DNA of 39,206 nucleotides from Rhodospirillales bacterium. GTDB lineage: Bacteria > Pseudomonadota > Alphaproteobacteria > Rhodospirillales > Magnetospirillaceae. The translations under genes were made by a program, and so were the position numbers. Below, piece by piece: positions 23,778 through 32,115 of the stretch. Location of the stretch: positions 1-39,206 of the forward strand of contig JAATGN010000060.1 of assembly GCA_015654615.1 (NCBI GenBank). Direction: 5' to 3'. Position 1 is the first letter of the stretch; the number at the start of each line of letters is the position of its first letter. Under the pieces are notes generated by a model. That model saw only the letters and a list, made by a program, of their open reading frames with translations. It did not search any database and had not been told where the DNA came from.

Positions 23778-24857
23778 ATGGCCGACAGGAGCGGGCGGAA
23801 TTTGGAGGCGATGGTCGAAGCGGTGTTGCCGCCGGCCTTGGCCATTCTCCTCAGCATGGTGGTGTTCGGCGTCTTCGTGGCCTTGGCCGGGGTCAATCCG
23901 CTCGAGGTCTATCGCCTGATGATCACCGGCGCCTTCGGTTCCTGGTTCTCGGTGCAGAACAGCCTGCAACGGGCAGCGCCCCTGCTGCTGACCGCGCTTT
24001 GCACGGCGCTGCCGGCGCAAATGGGCATGGTGGTGATCGGCGGCGAGGGGGCCCTGGTGGCCGGCGGCCTGGCGGCGGTGGCGACCGGACTGGCCCTGTC
24101 CGCCGCGGCCCTGCCGGTCCTTCTGGTGCAAACCGCCATGGCGCTGGCCGGCATGACCGCCGGCGGCCTGGTGATCGGTCTGGCCGGCCTGCTGCGCCAG
24201 ATGAAAGGGGTCAGCGAAACCATTTCCAGCCTGCTGCTGACCTATATCGCCATCGCCGTCTTCAAGCAGATCGTCGAAGGACCGATGCGCGATCCGGCCA
24301 GTCTCAACAAACCGGCGACGCGCGCCCTGCCCGATGCCGTGATGTTGGGCAATCTGCCGGGCACCGACGTCCATGTCGGCCTGCTGTTCGGTCTGTTGTT
24401 CTGCCTGGCCTGCTATGTGCTGATCTATCACACCACCTTCGGTTTCGCCGCCCGCGTCGTCGGCGGCAATGCCCGGGCGGCGCGCCTGGCCGGGCTTCCG
24501 GTCGGCCGGCTGGTGCTGATCGTGACTTTTCTGGGGGGCGCCGCCGGCGGCTTGGCCGGAATGGTCGAAGTGGCCGCCGTTCAAGGACGGGCCAGCGCCG
24601 CCTTGGCGGCCGGTTACGGCTTTTCCGGCATTCTGGTGGCCTTTCTGGCCCGGCAGAATCCGCTGGCGGTGATCCCCGTGGCCTTCCTGCTGGGCGGCAT
24701 TGCCGCCAGCGGCGGCCTGCTGCAGCGCCGCCTCGGCCTGCCCGACGCGACGGTCACCGTGTTGCAGGGCATTTTGTTCGTCATCCTGCTGGCCAGCGAA
24801 ACGCTCGGCGGACGGCTGCGCCTGCGCCGCCCGGCCGCCGAAGTGAAGGAGGCATAA
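23778..24857 (+). CDS. ABC transporter permease (BMP/branched type), first subunit
   Basis: 359 residues with about 8-10 hydrophobic segments (first at 16-40). It fits the branched-chain/ribose-type permease family used by BMP systems, with a conserved GGEGALVAGG region and MKGVSETISSLLLTYIA loop. GGAGG lies before the ATG. It pairs with the next gene (3-bp gap) to form the inner-membrane channel. Confidence 0.9.
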   Translation: MADRSGRNLEAMVEAVLPPALAILLSMVVFGVFVALAGVNPLEVYRLMITGAFGSWFSVQNSLQRAAPLLLTALCTALPAQMGMVVIGGEGALVAGGLAAVATGLALSAAALPVLLVQTAMALAGMTAGGLVIGLAGLLRQMKGVSETISSLLLTYIAIAVFKQIVEGPMRDPASLNKPATRALPDAVMLGNLPGTDVHVGLLFGLLFCLACYVLIYHTTFGFAARVVGGNARAARLAGLPVGRLVLIVTFLGGAAGGLAGMVEVAAVQGRASAALAAGYGFSGILVAFLARQNPLAVIPVAFLLGGIAASGGLLQRRLGLPDATVTVLQGILFVILLASETLGGRLRLRRPAAEVKEA

Positions 24858-24860
24858 GTC

Positions 24861-25787
24861 ATGGAAAGCGATGCCCTGGGGTGGTGGGGCGTGCCGCTGG
24901 CCGTCGTCGCCGGCGCCATCCGCGTTTCCACGCCTTTCTTCTTCGTCAGTCTCGGCGAATGCGTCACCGAACGCAGCGGCCGGATCAATCTCGGGCTGGA
25001 GGGAACCCTGGTGATGGGGGCGATGAGCGGTTACGGCACCGCCTATCTCAGCGGCTCGCCCTGGCTGGGCATCCTTGCCGCCGGTCTGGCCGGAACGCTC
25101 TTCGGCATCCTGCACGCGGCGCTGTGCAGCCTGCCCAAGGTCAACGATATCGCGCTCGGCATCGCCCTGATGCTGTTCGGCACCGGCTTGGCGTTTTTTC
25201 TCGGCAAGCCCTTCATCCAGCCGAAGGCGCCCGGCCTGCCTTCGATCGATCTCGGCTGGTGGTCGTCCTCATCCCAGGTGCGAAGCGCGCTCGAAGTCAA
25301 TGTGCTGTTCCTGGTCGGTATCGCGATGGCGCCGCTGCTGGCCTGGGGATTCAAGAATAGCCGCTGGGGGATGATCGTCCGCATGGTGGGCGATTCCACC
25401 GACGCGGCGCGCGCCATGGGCTATTCGCCGGACCGGGTCCGGCTGCTGGCCACCGCCTTCGGCGGATTCATGGCCGGGGTCGGCGGCTCGTTCCTCTCGC
25501 TCCACTATCCCGGCGCCTGGAGCGAAAGCCTGTCGTCCGGCCAAGGCATCACCGCCGTCGCCCTGGTCATCTTCGCCCGCTGGAATCCCATGGGATGCTT
25601 CTGGGCCTCGCTGCTGTTCGGCGGGGCCGGCGCCTTGGGGCCGGCCCTGCAGTCGGTCGGCGTCACCGAGGGCTATTACCTGTTCAACGCCGCGCCCTAC
25701 ATGCTGACCCTGCTGATCCTGATCATCTCCTCGTCGTCGCATCGCCGCCTGGCCGGCGCGCCGTCGGAACTGAGCGTGACGCGATGA
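24861..25787 (+). CDS. ABC transporter permease (BMP/branched type), second subunit
   Basis: 308 residues with about 8 hydrophobic segments. It carries the family motif GRINLGLEGTLVMGA (residues about 40-54) and LPKVNDIALGIALMLFG. AAGGAGG precedes the ATG. It is the shorter of the two permeases, as usual for PnrD/YufQ-like subunits. The ATPase gene of the system lies beyond the biuret hydrolase. Confidence 0.9.
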   Translation: MESDALGWWGVPLAVVAGAIRVSTPFFFVSLGECVTERSGRINLGLEGTLVMGAMSGYGTAYLSGSPWLGILAAGLAGTLFGILHAALCSLPKVNDIALGIALMLFGTGLAFFLGKPFIQPKAPGLPSIDLGWWSSSSQVRSALEVNVLFLVGIAMAPLLAWGFKNSRWGMIVRMVGDSTDAARAMGYSPDRVRLLATAFGGFMAGVGGSFLSLHYPGAWSESLSSGQGITAVALVIFARWNPMGCFWASLLFGGAGALGPALQSVGVTEGYYLFNAAPYMLTLLILIISSSSHRRLAGAPSELSVTR

Positions 25788-25816
25788 TCTGGTTCGAGCC
25801 CAAGACTGTTTTATGT

Positions 25817-25990
25817 CGTCATTGCTTCGCTTGCGCTAGGAAGAAAAGAGGCAGTGGCACCGGCGTTCCTGCCGGTGGATAAGGACTCCGCCGCGAAGCG
25901 GCGGACACCGGCACTTAAGGCCGGTGCCACTTTTCCTTTTCATCCAGGGCGGGTCGGCCGCTGGCCGATGCCGAACTCGCAATGACGACA
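25817..25990. repeat. Composite of family A ends around a family D repeat
   Basis: A family A-like left end (CGTCATTGCTTCGC, 25817 on) and right end (ACTCGCAATGACG, near 25976-25990) surround a family D copy (25853-25931) that is inverted relative to 19461-19531. One repeat seems to have inserted into the other. It occupies the 232-bp gap between the second permease and biuH, within the operon. Confidence 0.6.
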
Positions 25991-26019
25991 TAGGGAATGA
26001 TGACCCTGGAGACCATTCG

Positions 26020-26703
26020 ATGACCGAGCATTTCATCTCCGCCGATCCCTATCCCTGGCCGTTCGATGGCGCGCTGCGCCCGGACAATACGGCCTTGATC
26101 GTCATCGACATGCAGACCGACTTCTGCGGGGTCGGCGGTTATGTCGACAAGATGGGCTACGACCTGTCGCTGACCCGGGCGCCGATCGAACCGATCAAGG
26201 CGGTCCTCGCCGCCCTGCGGAGCAAGGGCTACCACATCATCCACACCCGCGAAGGACATCGGCCGGACCTTTCGGACCTGCCGGCCAACAAGCGCTGGCG
26301 CTCGCGCCGCATCGGGGCCGGCATCGGCGATCCGGGCCCTTGCGGACGGATTCTGGTGCGGGGCGAGCCGGGCTGGCAGATCATCGACGATCTGGCGCCC
26401 GCCGCCGGCGAGCCGATCATCGACAAACCCGGCAAGGGGTCCTTCTGCGCCACGGATCTCGAACTGATCCTGCATTGCCGGGGCATCCGCAACCTGGTGC
26501 TTTCCGGCATCACCACCGACGTCTGCGTGCATACCACCATGCGCGAGGCCAACGATCGCGGCTTCGAATGCCTGTTGCTGGCCGATTGCTGCGGCGCCAC
26601 CGATCCGGCCAACCACGAGCATGCCTTGAAGATGATCAAGATGCAGGGCGGCGTGTTCGGCGCCGTCGCCACGGCGGCGGACTTTCTGGAGGGCCTGCCA
26701 TGA
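26020..26703 (+). CDS. biuH: Biuret amidohydrolase (isochorismatase-like cysteine hydrolase)
   Basis: 227 residues. Catalytic triad D30 (IVIDMQTDF), K136 (IDKPGKGSF) and C169 (TTDVCV). From memory it closely follows the Rhizobium biuret hydrolase BiuH: shared [19 protein letters not shown] (75-93), [16 protein letters not shown] (97-112), [10 protein letters not shown] and KMQGGVFG. It hydrolyses biuret to allophanate and ammonia, feeding AtzF across the divergent promoter. The ATG at 26020 has GGAGA upstream; the stop overlaps the ATPase start (ATGA). It is embedded in the transporter operon, which strongly suggests the transporter imports biuret or a relative. Confidence 0.87.
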   Translation: MTEHFISADPYPWPFDGALRPDNTALIVIDMQTDFCGVGGYVDKMGYDLSLTRAPIEPIKAVLAALRSKGYHIIHTREGHRPDLSDLPANKRWRSRRIGAGIGDPGPCGRILVRGEPGWQIIDDLAPAAGEPIIDKPGKGSFCATDLELILHCRGIRNLVLSGITTDVCVHTTMREANDRGFECLLLADCCGATDPANHEHALKMIKMQGGVFGAVATAADFLEGLP

Positions 26704-28265
26704 AGGCGGAACCCGACCCGGAACCGGCCGCCCCGATGCGCAGCCAGCCCAGCGAACGCCACGCCCCCAGCCTGGAGGCGGTCGGCGTGACCAAGCGCTT
26801 CGGCGCCTTCACCGCGCTCGATTCGGTCGACTTGAAGGTCAAGGCCGGAACGGTGCATGCCCTGCTGGGAGAAAACGGCGCCGGCAAATCGACCCTGGTC
26901 AAATGCATCATGGGCTATTACCGGGCCGAGGAGGGCGCCGTCCTGCTCGACGACCATGAACGGTCGATCGACAATCCCCGGGCCGCCCATGCCTTGGGAA
27001 TCGGCATGGTCTACCAGCATTTCACCCTGGTCCCCTCGATGACGATCCTGGAAAATCTGGTGATGGGCCGGCCCCATGTGCCGATGATCATCGATTGGGC
27101 GGCCGAGCGCCGCGCCGTGTCGGCCTTCATGGCCGGCATGCCCTTCACCCTGCCGCTCGACGTGCCGACGGCGTCGCTGGCGGCCGGGGAAAAGCAGAAG
27201 GCCGAAATCGTCAAGCAGCTCTATCTGTCCTGCCGCTTCCTGATCCTCGACGAACCGACCTCGGTGCTGACCCCGGAGGAGGCCGACGAGATCCTGGGCC
27301 TGCTGCGCCGGATGGTCGAGGCGGGACGGTTGACGGTGCTGATCATCACCCACAAATTCCGCGAGGTCCTGGCCTTCGCCGACGCCGTGACGGTGCTGCG
27401 CCGCGGCCGCGCGGTGGGGGGCGGTCCGGTCTCGGACCTGTCGGTCGACGCCATGGCGAGGCTGATGATCGGCGACCGGGCGATCGCTCCATCGGCATCG
27501 CGCCAGGCCATGCCGCCGGGGGATGTCCGGCTCGCCGTCGAGGCTTTGACGGCCGACGACGACCATGGCGAACCGGCGGTGCGGGGAGTCTGCCTGGCCG
27601 TGGCGTCCGGCGAGATCCTGGGCATCGCCGGGGTGTCGGGCAACGGTCAAAGCGCCCTGGTCGAGGTGCTGGCCGGCCAGCGGCGGGCCACCGGCGGAAC
27701 GATGCGGGTCGGCGGCGAGATCTACGCGGCGCGGCGGGCCCAGATGCTGCGCCACGGCCTGTCGCTGCTGCCCGAGGAACCGTTGCGCAACGCCTGCGTC
27801 GGGCGGATGAGCGTGGCCGAGAATATGGCCTTCCGCCAGTTCGACCGGCCGCCCATGGCGCGCGGCGGCTGGTGGTTGAGCCACGCCAGGATCCGCCGGG
27901 CGGCGCAAGGGTTGATCGAACGCTACCGGGTGAAGACCAGTTCTCCGGACGCGCCGATCGCCACCCTGTCGGGCGGCAACGTGCAGCGTGCGGTTCTGGG
28001 GCGCGAATTGTCCGGCCGGGTCGAGGTGCTGGTGGTGGCCAATCCGGTGTTCGGTCTCGATTTCGCCGCCGTCGCCGATATCCATGCGCAGATCATCGAA
28101 GCCCGCAACCGCGGCGCCGCCGTCCTGCTGGTCAGCGAGGATCTGGACGAACTGCTGGAATTGGCCGATCGCATCCTGGTGATGTTCGATGGAAAAATCG
28201 TCCATGAGACGGCGGCGGCCACGGCCGACCGCACCACCATCGGCCGCGCCATGGCCGGACATTGA
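26700..28265 (+). CDS. Two-domain ABC transporter ATPase (BMP type)
   Basis: 521 residues with two nucleotide-binding domains, as in YufO/RbsA-like proteins. Domain 1 (about 25-255): Walker [10 protein letters not shown], a degenerate signature SLAAGEKQK, Walker [10 protein letters not shown]. Domain 2 (about 275-515): altered Walker [10 protein letters not shown], good signature LSGGNVQR, and a Walker B-like segment with asparagine ([10 protein letters not shown]) in place of the usual DEPTRGLD. Such division of active and degenerate sites is normal for this family. It overlaps biuH by 4 nt. Confidence 0.9.
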   Translation: MKAEPDPEPAAPMRSQPSERHAPSLEAVGVTKRFGAFTALDSVDLKVKAGTVHALLGENGAGKSTLVKCIMGYYRAEEGAVLLDDHERSIDNPRAAHALGIGMVYQHFTLVPSMTILENLVMGRPHVPMIIDWAAERRAVSAFMAGMPFTLPLDVPTASLAAGEKQKAEIVKQLYLSCRFLILDEPTSVLTPEEADEILGLLRRMVEAGRLTVLIITHKFREVLAFADAVTVLRRGRAVGGGPVSDLSVDAMARLMIGDRAIAPSASRQAMPPGDVRLAVEALTADDDHGEPAVRGVCLAVASGEILGIAGVSGNGQSALVEVLAGQRRATGGTMRVGGEIYAARRAQMLRHGLSLLPEEPLRNACVGRMSVAENMAFRQFDRPPMARGGWWLSHARIRRAAQGLIERYRVKTSSPDAPIATLSGGNVQRAVLGRELSGRVEVLVVANPVFGLDFAAVADIHAQIIEARNRGAAVLLVSEDLDELLELADRILVMFDGKIVHETAAATADRTTIGRAMAGH

Positions 28266-28278
28266 GGAAAGGGACGCC

Positions 28279-28947
28279 ATGCCGACGATCGCCGCTCGAC
28301 CTTACGACTTCGCCTTTCCGGCGCGCGGTCTCGGGCTGATCGTCATCGACATGCAGCGCGATTTCCTGGAACCCGGCGGCTTCGGCGAAGCGCTGGGCAA
28401 CGATATCGGCCATCTGGCCGGCGCCATCGCGCCGGCGCGGCGGCTGCTGGCGGCCTTCCGGGCGCGAAAGCTGCCGGTGATTCACACCCGCGAGGCGCAT
28501 TTGCCGGATTTGTCCGACTGTCCCCCGGCCAAACGCCAGCGCGGTCGCGGTTCGCTGCATATCGGCGACGCCGGCCCGCTGGGGCGAATCCTGGTCGACG
28601 GCGAACCGGGCAGCGCCATCGTGCCGGAATTGGCGCCCCTGCCCGACGAACTGGTCATCCGCAAACCGGGCAAGGGCGCCTTTCATGCCACCAGCCTGGG
28701 GCGGATCCTGCCGCAACTGGGGATCAGCCATCTGGTGTTCGCCGGCGTGACGACCGAGGTCTGCGTGCAGACCACCATGCGCGAGGCCAATGATCGCGGT
28801 TATGAATGCCTGCTGGCCGAAGACGCCACGGCCAGCTATTTCCCGGCCTTCAAGCTGGCGGCCGTCGAAATGCTGGTGGCCCAGGACGGCATCGTGGGGT
28901 GGGCGGCGCCCGTCGAGGCGATCGAAACAGCATTGGGAGCATTGTGA
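28279..28947 (+). CDS. Second BiuH-like cysteine hydrolase, candidate triuret hydrolase
   Basis: 222 residues, triad D24, K129 and C162. It shares with the first hydrolase HTREAHLPDLSDCPPAKR, RKPGKGAFHAT and [15 protein letters not shown], but differs in the N-terminal loop, in GIGDPGPCG (here HIGDAGPLG) and in the C-terminal substrate region (YFPAFKLAAVEML). In Herbaspirillum a triuret hydrolase (TrtA) and BiuH are related enzymes acting in sequence; this pair may do the same, or both may act on biuret-like amides. Good ribosome site (GGAAAGGGA). It lies 13 bp after the ATPase and overlaps the cupin by 1 nt. Confidence 0.72.
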   Translation: MPTIAARPYDFAFPARGLGLIVIDMQRDFLEPGGFGEALGNDIGHLAGAIAPARRLLAAFRARKLPVIHTREAHLPDLSDCPPAKRQRGRGSLHIGDAGPLGRILVDGEPGSAIVPELAPLPDELVIRKPGKGAFHATSLGRILPQLGISHLVFAGVTTEVCVQTTMREANDRGYECLLAEDATASYFPAFKLAAVEMLVAQDGIVGWAAPVEAIETALGAL

Positions 28948-29303
28948 TGGAGACTTCGCCGATCGTTCTGACCGATCTGCTCGGCAATCCCGCTTCCTGG
29001 GCGGCCTTGGACTGGCAGCCCTTCCGCGACGGGATCGAGGCGGCCTGGCTTTACCAAAGCGGGAACGGCGGTCCGGCCTCCGCCCTGCTGCGCTACCAGC
29101 CCGGCGCCAGCGCGCCGGAGCATCGCCATGCCGGCTGGGAGCATATCGTCATCCTGGCCGGCAGCCAGGGCGATCATCGCGCCACCCACGGGGTCGGCAG
29201 TTTCATCGCCAATCCGCCCGGCAGCCGGCATAGCGTCCATAGCCCCGAGGGATGCGTCGCCCTGCTCATCTGGGAAAAGACGCCGCAGTTCCTTGGCGGC
29301 TAG
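28947..29303 (+). CDS. Small cupin protein (ChrR-like fold)
   Basis: 118 residues forming one cupin barrel. Likely metal ligands H59, H61 and E65 in PEHRHAGWEH and H95 in GSRHSVH. GGGAG lies upstream and the start overlaps the preceding hydrolase stop (TGATG). Small cupins of this kind may be enzymes, metal sensors or binding proteins; in this operon it could process an unstable carboxy-ureide intermediate, but nothing in the sequence proves it. Confidence 0.75.
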   Translation: METSPIVLTDLLGNPASWAALDWQPFRDGIEAAWLYQSGNGGPASALLRYQPGASAPEHRHAGWEHIVILAGSQGDHRATHGVGSFIANPPGSRHSVHSPEGCVALLIWEKTPQFLGG

Positions 29304-29309
29304 ATTCAA

Positions 29310-29336
29310 GTAGCACCGGCTCTCCGCCGGTGCTAC
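29310..29336 (+). terminator. Strong hairpin after the cupin gene
   Basis: Perfect 11-bp stem GTAGCACCGGC / GCCGGTGCTAC with a 5-nt loop, related to family D repeats. It has no T-run but ends the operon 7 bp after the cupin stop and may terminate or stabilise the transcript. Confidence 0.5.
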
Positions 29337-29371
29337 AGACGTTCTTCTCTCATTTCACAAGTTCTCCCATC

Positions 29372-29842
29372 ATGTCCGACACCACCGAGCAAGACCGGAT
29401 CGCCATCTGCGGCTTCATCGCCCGTAAACATGTCCTCGGCCTCGCCGTAGCTTCGGATGGCGACATCTGGACGGCCAGCTGTTTCTATGCGTTCGAGGCG
29501 GATGCCATGGAACTGCTCCTGATGACGGATCCGGCGACCCGCCACGGCCGCCTGATGACGGCGAACCCGAAGGTAGCCGGGACGATCGCCGGCCAGCCGA
29601 ATGTCGTCGGACGGATCCAGGGCGTCCAATTCTCGGCGCTGGCCCGGGTTCTCGAAGGGACCGAAGCGGTCGCGGGGCGTCACCGCTATTTGCGGCGATT
29701 TCCCGCGGCCGTCCTGGCCCCCAGCGCGCCCTTATGGGCGTTGCGGCTTCAGGAAGTGAAGATGACCGACAATCTGTTGAGCTTCGGAACGAAACGATTG
29801 TGGCTGGCCGGACCGGCCACGTCGGCCCCAGCCGTATCGTAG
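29372..29842 (+). CDS. YhbP-like (UPF0306) split-barrel protein
   Basis: 156 residues resembling the pyridoxamine-phosphate-oxidase-like split-barrel group, with HVLGLAVASDGDIWTASCFY (about 22-41), MELLLMTDPATRHGRLM and NPKVAGTIAG. E. coli YhbP is a similar protein of unknown role. These proteins usually bind a flavin or a related cofactor. A hairpin separates it from the biuret operon; it may be transcribed by read-through. The ribosome site before ATG 29372 is weak. Confidence 0.7.
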   Translation: MSDTTEQDRIAICGFIARKHVLGLAVASDGDIWTASCFYAFEADAMELLLMTDPATRHGRLMTANPKVAGTIAGQPNVVGRIQGVQFSALARVLEGTEAVAGRHRYLRRFPAAVLAPSAPLWALRLQEVKMTDNLLSFGTKRLWLAGPATSAPAVS

Positions 29843-29867
29843 AAAGCGGCAGGATCGTGAGGTGTCG

Positions 29868-30068
29868 ATGCCAATCAACGCGTGAACTCTGATTGCCAAG
29901 ATCCAGGCGCTCCCGGCTGAGCGACTCGTCGAGGTTGAGGATTTTGTCGATTTCATCCGGCAACGCGAGCAGGAGCGGGCCCTTATTCGGACCGCCGCAA
30001 CGAGCAGCGAGCGCGTTTTCGCATCGGTCTGGGACAATTCCGAAGACGACGTCTACGATGCCCTTTGA
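29868..30068 (+). pseudogene. Antitoxin gene with an in-frame stop at codon 6
   Basis: After a GAGG ribosome site, ATG at 29868 reads MPINA, then TGA (29883-29885), then continues in the same frame for 60 codons: TLIAKIQALPAERLVEVEDF and on to DDVYDAL. That pattern is typical of small VapB/DUF2281-like antitoxins preceding MazF-like toxins. A CGA-to-TGA change would explain the stop. No later ATG or GTG offers a good restart. It overlaps the toxin remnant. Confidence 0.65.
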
Positions 30069-30174
30069 GTTCGGCGACGTCGTTCTTCTGCCGTTCCCTT
30101 TTACCCGCCAAACCGCCTCGAAGAGGCGCCCCGCAGCTTGGCGAGGTCTGAATCGCCCTCTAAGTGCCCATTGA
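30058..30174 (+). pseudogene. Truncated MazF/PemK-like toxin remnant
   Basis: ATG at 30058 overlaps the antitoxin end. It reads MPFEFGDVVLLPFPFT and TASKRRPA, the conserved first strand of MazF-like RNases, then loses similarity and stops after 38 residues instead of about 110. Family A and C repeats follow within 30 bp, so the rest was probably replaced by repeat-associated rearrangement. Confidence 0.7.
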
Positions 30175-30199
30175 AAGTTAACCGCTCTGTTTTTAGGTC

Positions 30200-30332
30200 C
30201 GTCATTGCGAGGAGCGAAGCGACGCGGCAATCCGGAGTGCCAGGCTGTCCTGGACTGCTTCGCTGCGCTCGCAGTGACGGCATTTTCACCCAGCAGGGGC
30301 GACCTCGGTCGGTGCGGAACTCGCAATGACGC
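30200..30332. repeat. Family A repeat with an extra right end
   Basis: A full palindrome, CGTCATTGCGAGGAGCGAAG to CGCTCGCAGTGACGG (30200-30280), is followed by a further right end AACTCGCAATGACG (30319-30332). It lies next to the broken toxin gene. The gap 29843-30451 contains only the two pseudogenes and the repeats. Confidence 0.7.
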
Positions 30333-30352
30333 GATTATTTCTTAACGGGCAC

Positions 30353-30442
30353 CAAGTCCAATACTGTTCACCTTGGTCGGTGGGGCGGGCCTTCGCGCCC
30401 GCCTTATCCTGAGAGACGCGGGGCAGGGCCGCCCGCGCCACT
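30353..30442. repeat. Family C repeat, copy 2
   Basis: Contains CCAATACTGTTCACCTTGG and ends GCCGCCCGCGCCACT, matching copy 1 at 23666-23750, with GGGCGGGC/GCCCGCC hairpins. It ends 9 bp from the htrA-like stop and may serve as its terminator. Confidence 0.7.
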
Positions 30443-30451
30443 ATGCGTGAG

Positions 30452-31462
30452 TCAAGACCCCCGGCGTTCCCGAGGCGTTACGTCGAAGACGCGGGCCCGG
30501 CCCGTTCGCAGGGTGTCGAGGGCGATCGGCTTGCCGATGCGCTCGCCGTTCAGCAGGCGGATCAGATCGTCGGCTCCCGCCACCCGCCGGCCGTCCAGCC
30601 CATAGATGATGTCGCCGGTCAGAAGGCCGGCCTCCGCCGCCGGACTGTCCGGCTCGATGGCGGCGATCATCACGCCGCTCGCCTGGTCGAGACCGTTGGC
30701 CAGCTGCGTGCGGCGGGGAATCAGCGCCTGCTGGGCGGCGATGCCGATGGAGGCGCGCCGCACCCGGCCGTGCTGGATGAGCTGGCCCATCACATAGCTG
30801 GCGGTGTTCGAGGCGACGGCGAAGCAGATGCCCTGGGCCCCTAAGATCATCGCCGTGTTGATGCCGATGACCTCGCCGGCCGAGGAGACCAGCGCGCCGC
30901 CGGAATTGCCGGGATTGAGCGCCGCGTCGGTCTGAATCACATCGTCGATCAGCCGGCCGCTCTTGGCGCGGAGCGAACGGCCGAGCGCCGAGACCACGCC
31001 CGCCGTGATGGTGGCCTCGAAGCCGAGCGGATTGCCGATGGCGATGGCGATCTGCCCGCGCCGCAAGCTTCCGCTGTCGCCCAGGCGCGCCGCCGGCAGA
31101 GTGACCGATTCCTCGATATGCACCAGGGCCAGGTCGGTGTCCGGATCGTCGCCGATCAGACGGGCGGTGAAATGCTGGCCGTCCGGCGTCTGGACGGCGA
31201 GACGGGACGTTCCCTGCGCGACATGGCTGTTGGTCAGGACCAGGCCGTCCGGCGACAGGATGACGCCCGAGCCGGAGCCGGCCGGCCGGTCGTTCTTGCG
31301 GACGTCGAGTTTGACGACGGAGGCGCCGACCCGTTCGGCGACGTTGCTGACGACCGTCGAATAGGCATCGAGCAGCGCGGCGTCGCTTGCGGCGACGGCC
31401 GTCAGGGAGGGATGGGACGAAGTCTCCTCGTCCAACAGGAACGACAATGCGGTATCGAGCAT
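30452..31462 (-). CDS. HtrA/DegP-like serine protease with PDZ domain, no signal peptide
   Basis: 336 residues. Trypsin-like domain with triad H80 (LTNSHVA), D110 (DPDTDLAL) and S187 (NPGNSGGAL), then one PDZ domain (about 240-330; SPAAEAGLLTGDIIYGLDG). The N-terminus (MLDTALSFLLDEETSSHPSL) has no export signal or membrane anchor, so it should act in the cytoplasm, unlike DegP/DegS. GGAGG lies 8 nt before the ATG. Upstream is a heat-shock-like promoter. It probably cleaves damaged or specific proteins during stress. Confidence 0.88.
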   Translation of the reverse strand: MLDTALSFLLDEETSSHPSLTAVAASDAALLDAYSTVVSNVAERVGASVVKLDVRKNDRPAGSGSGVILSPDGLVLTNSHVAQGTSRLAVQTPDGQHFTARLIGDDPDTDLALVHIEESVTLPAARLGDSGSLRRGQIAIAIGNPLGFEATITAGVVSALGRSLRAKSGRLIDDVIQTDAALNPGNSGGALVSSAGEVIGINTAMILGAQGICFAVASNTASYVMGQLIQHGRVRRASIGIAAQQALIPRRTQLANGLDQASGVMIAAIEPDSPAAEAGLLTGDIIYGLDGRRVAGADDLIRLLNGERIGKPIALDTLRTGRARVFDVTPRERRGS

Positions 31463-31483
31463 GGAGCTGCCTCCAAGGGAGCG

Positions 31484-31510
31484 ATGGGGAGGACTATAGA
31501 TAGTTCGAAG
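31484..31510 (-). promoter_or_regulatory. Possible RpoH (heat-shock) promoter of the HtrA-like gene
   Basis: Minus strand: -35 CTTCGAA (31510-31504), 14-bp spacer, -10 CCCCAT (31489-31484), close to the sigma-32 pattern CTTGAA / CCCCAT. The start would lie about 15-20 nt before the ATG at 31462. Confidence 0.5.
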
Positions 31511-31603
31511 CGCGCTTTTCGAAAGAGCCGGTGCGCGGTCGGACTCCGGCGGATGAATCCCGATGACTGGGGCGGGCGTCCGCGCCAGCAAGGTCCCTCT
31601 CGA

Positions 31604-32032
31604 TCACCGGACCGGGGCGCCCGCCTCCGGGACGGCATGGGGCGCCAGCGCTTCGATGATGCGGCAGTCGGCGATGGTGCCGCATCGGCACTGGCCGATG
31701 ATGGTATCGAGCTCGCGGCGAAGGGCGGTCAGGTCGGCGATCTTGTGATCGATCGCGGCCAGATGTTCGCGGGCAATCACGTCGACGGCCTCGCACGAGC
31801 GGTCTTTCTGATCGGCCAGTCCCAGCAGGTCGCGCACCTGTTCCAGCGAGAAGCCCAGATCGCGCGCCCGCCGGATGAAGCTCAGGCGCCCCAGATGCCA
31901 GGCGTCGTAGCTGCGGTAGTTGCCGGCCGTCCGCGAAGGCGTCGGCAAAAGCCCGATATGTTCGTAATAGCGGACGGTTTCGACCTTGGTGTTGGTCGCC
32001 TTGCCGAGGGCGCCGATCGAAAGCTTGTGCAT
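31604..32032 (-). CDS. MerR-family metal-responsive regulator (ZntR/CadR type)
   Basis: 142 residues: MerR helix-turn-helix (1-70, GKATNTKVETVRYYEHIGLL), a dimerisation helix (about 85-113), and metal-binding cysteines C80, C115, C117 and C123 placed as in ZntR/CadR/PbrR proteins for divalent zinc, cadmium or lead. It diverges from a cation-efflux gene, with a MerR operator between them. It activates the efflux gene by untwisting the long-spacer promoter when metal binds. Confidence 0.88.
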   Translation of the reverse strand: MHKLSIGALGKATNTKVETVRYYEHIGLLPTPSRTAGNYRSYDAWHLGRLSFIRRARDLGFSLEQVRDLLGLADQKDRSCEAVDVIAREHLAAIDHKIADLTALRRELDTIIGQCRCGTIADCRIIEALAPHAVPEAGAPVR

Positions 32033-32039
32033 CCTGGTC

Positions 32040-32070
32040 TTGACCCTGTAGTGACTACAGGGTGCATATG
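32040..32070 (+). promoter_or_regulatory. MerR-type operator/promoter
   Basis: -35 TTGACC (32040-32045), 19-bp spacer, -10 CATATG (32065-32070). Within the spacer is the perfect dyad ACCCTGTAG-TGA-CTACAGGGT (32043-32063). The long spacer and centred dyad are diagnostic of MerR-activated promoters for zinc/cadmium/lead efflux. Confidence 0.85.
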
Positions 32071-32115
32071 GGATCCCGGGCCCGATCCTGCCAGCGGGCC
32101 GGAGGAGGTTTCACC

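Noticed and set aside
29868-29900. TGA in the antitoxin read as selenocysteine
   Set aside because: No selenocysteine-type hairpin or redox protein context is present, and the downstream toxin is truncated, so simple decay is more likely.
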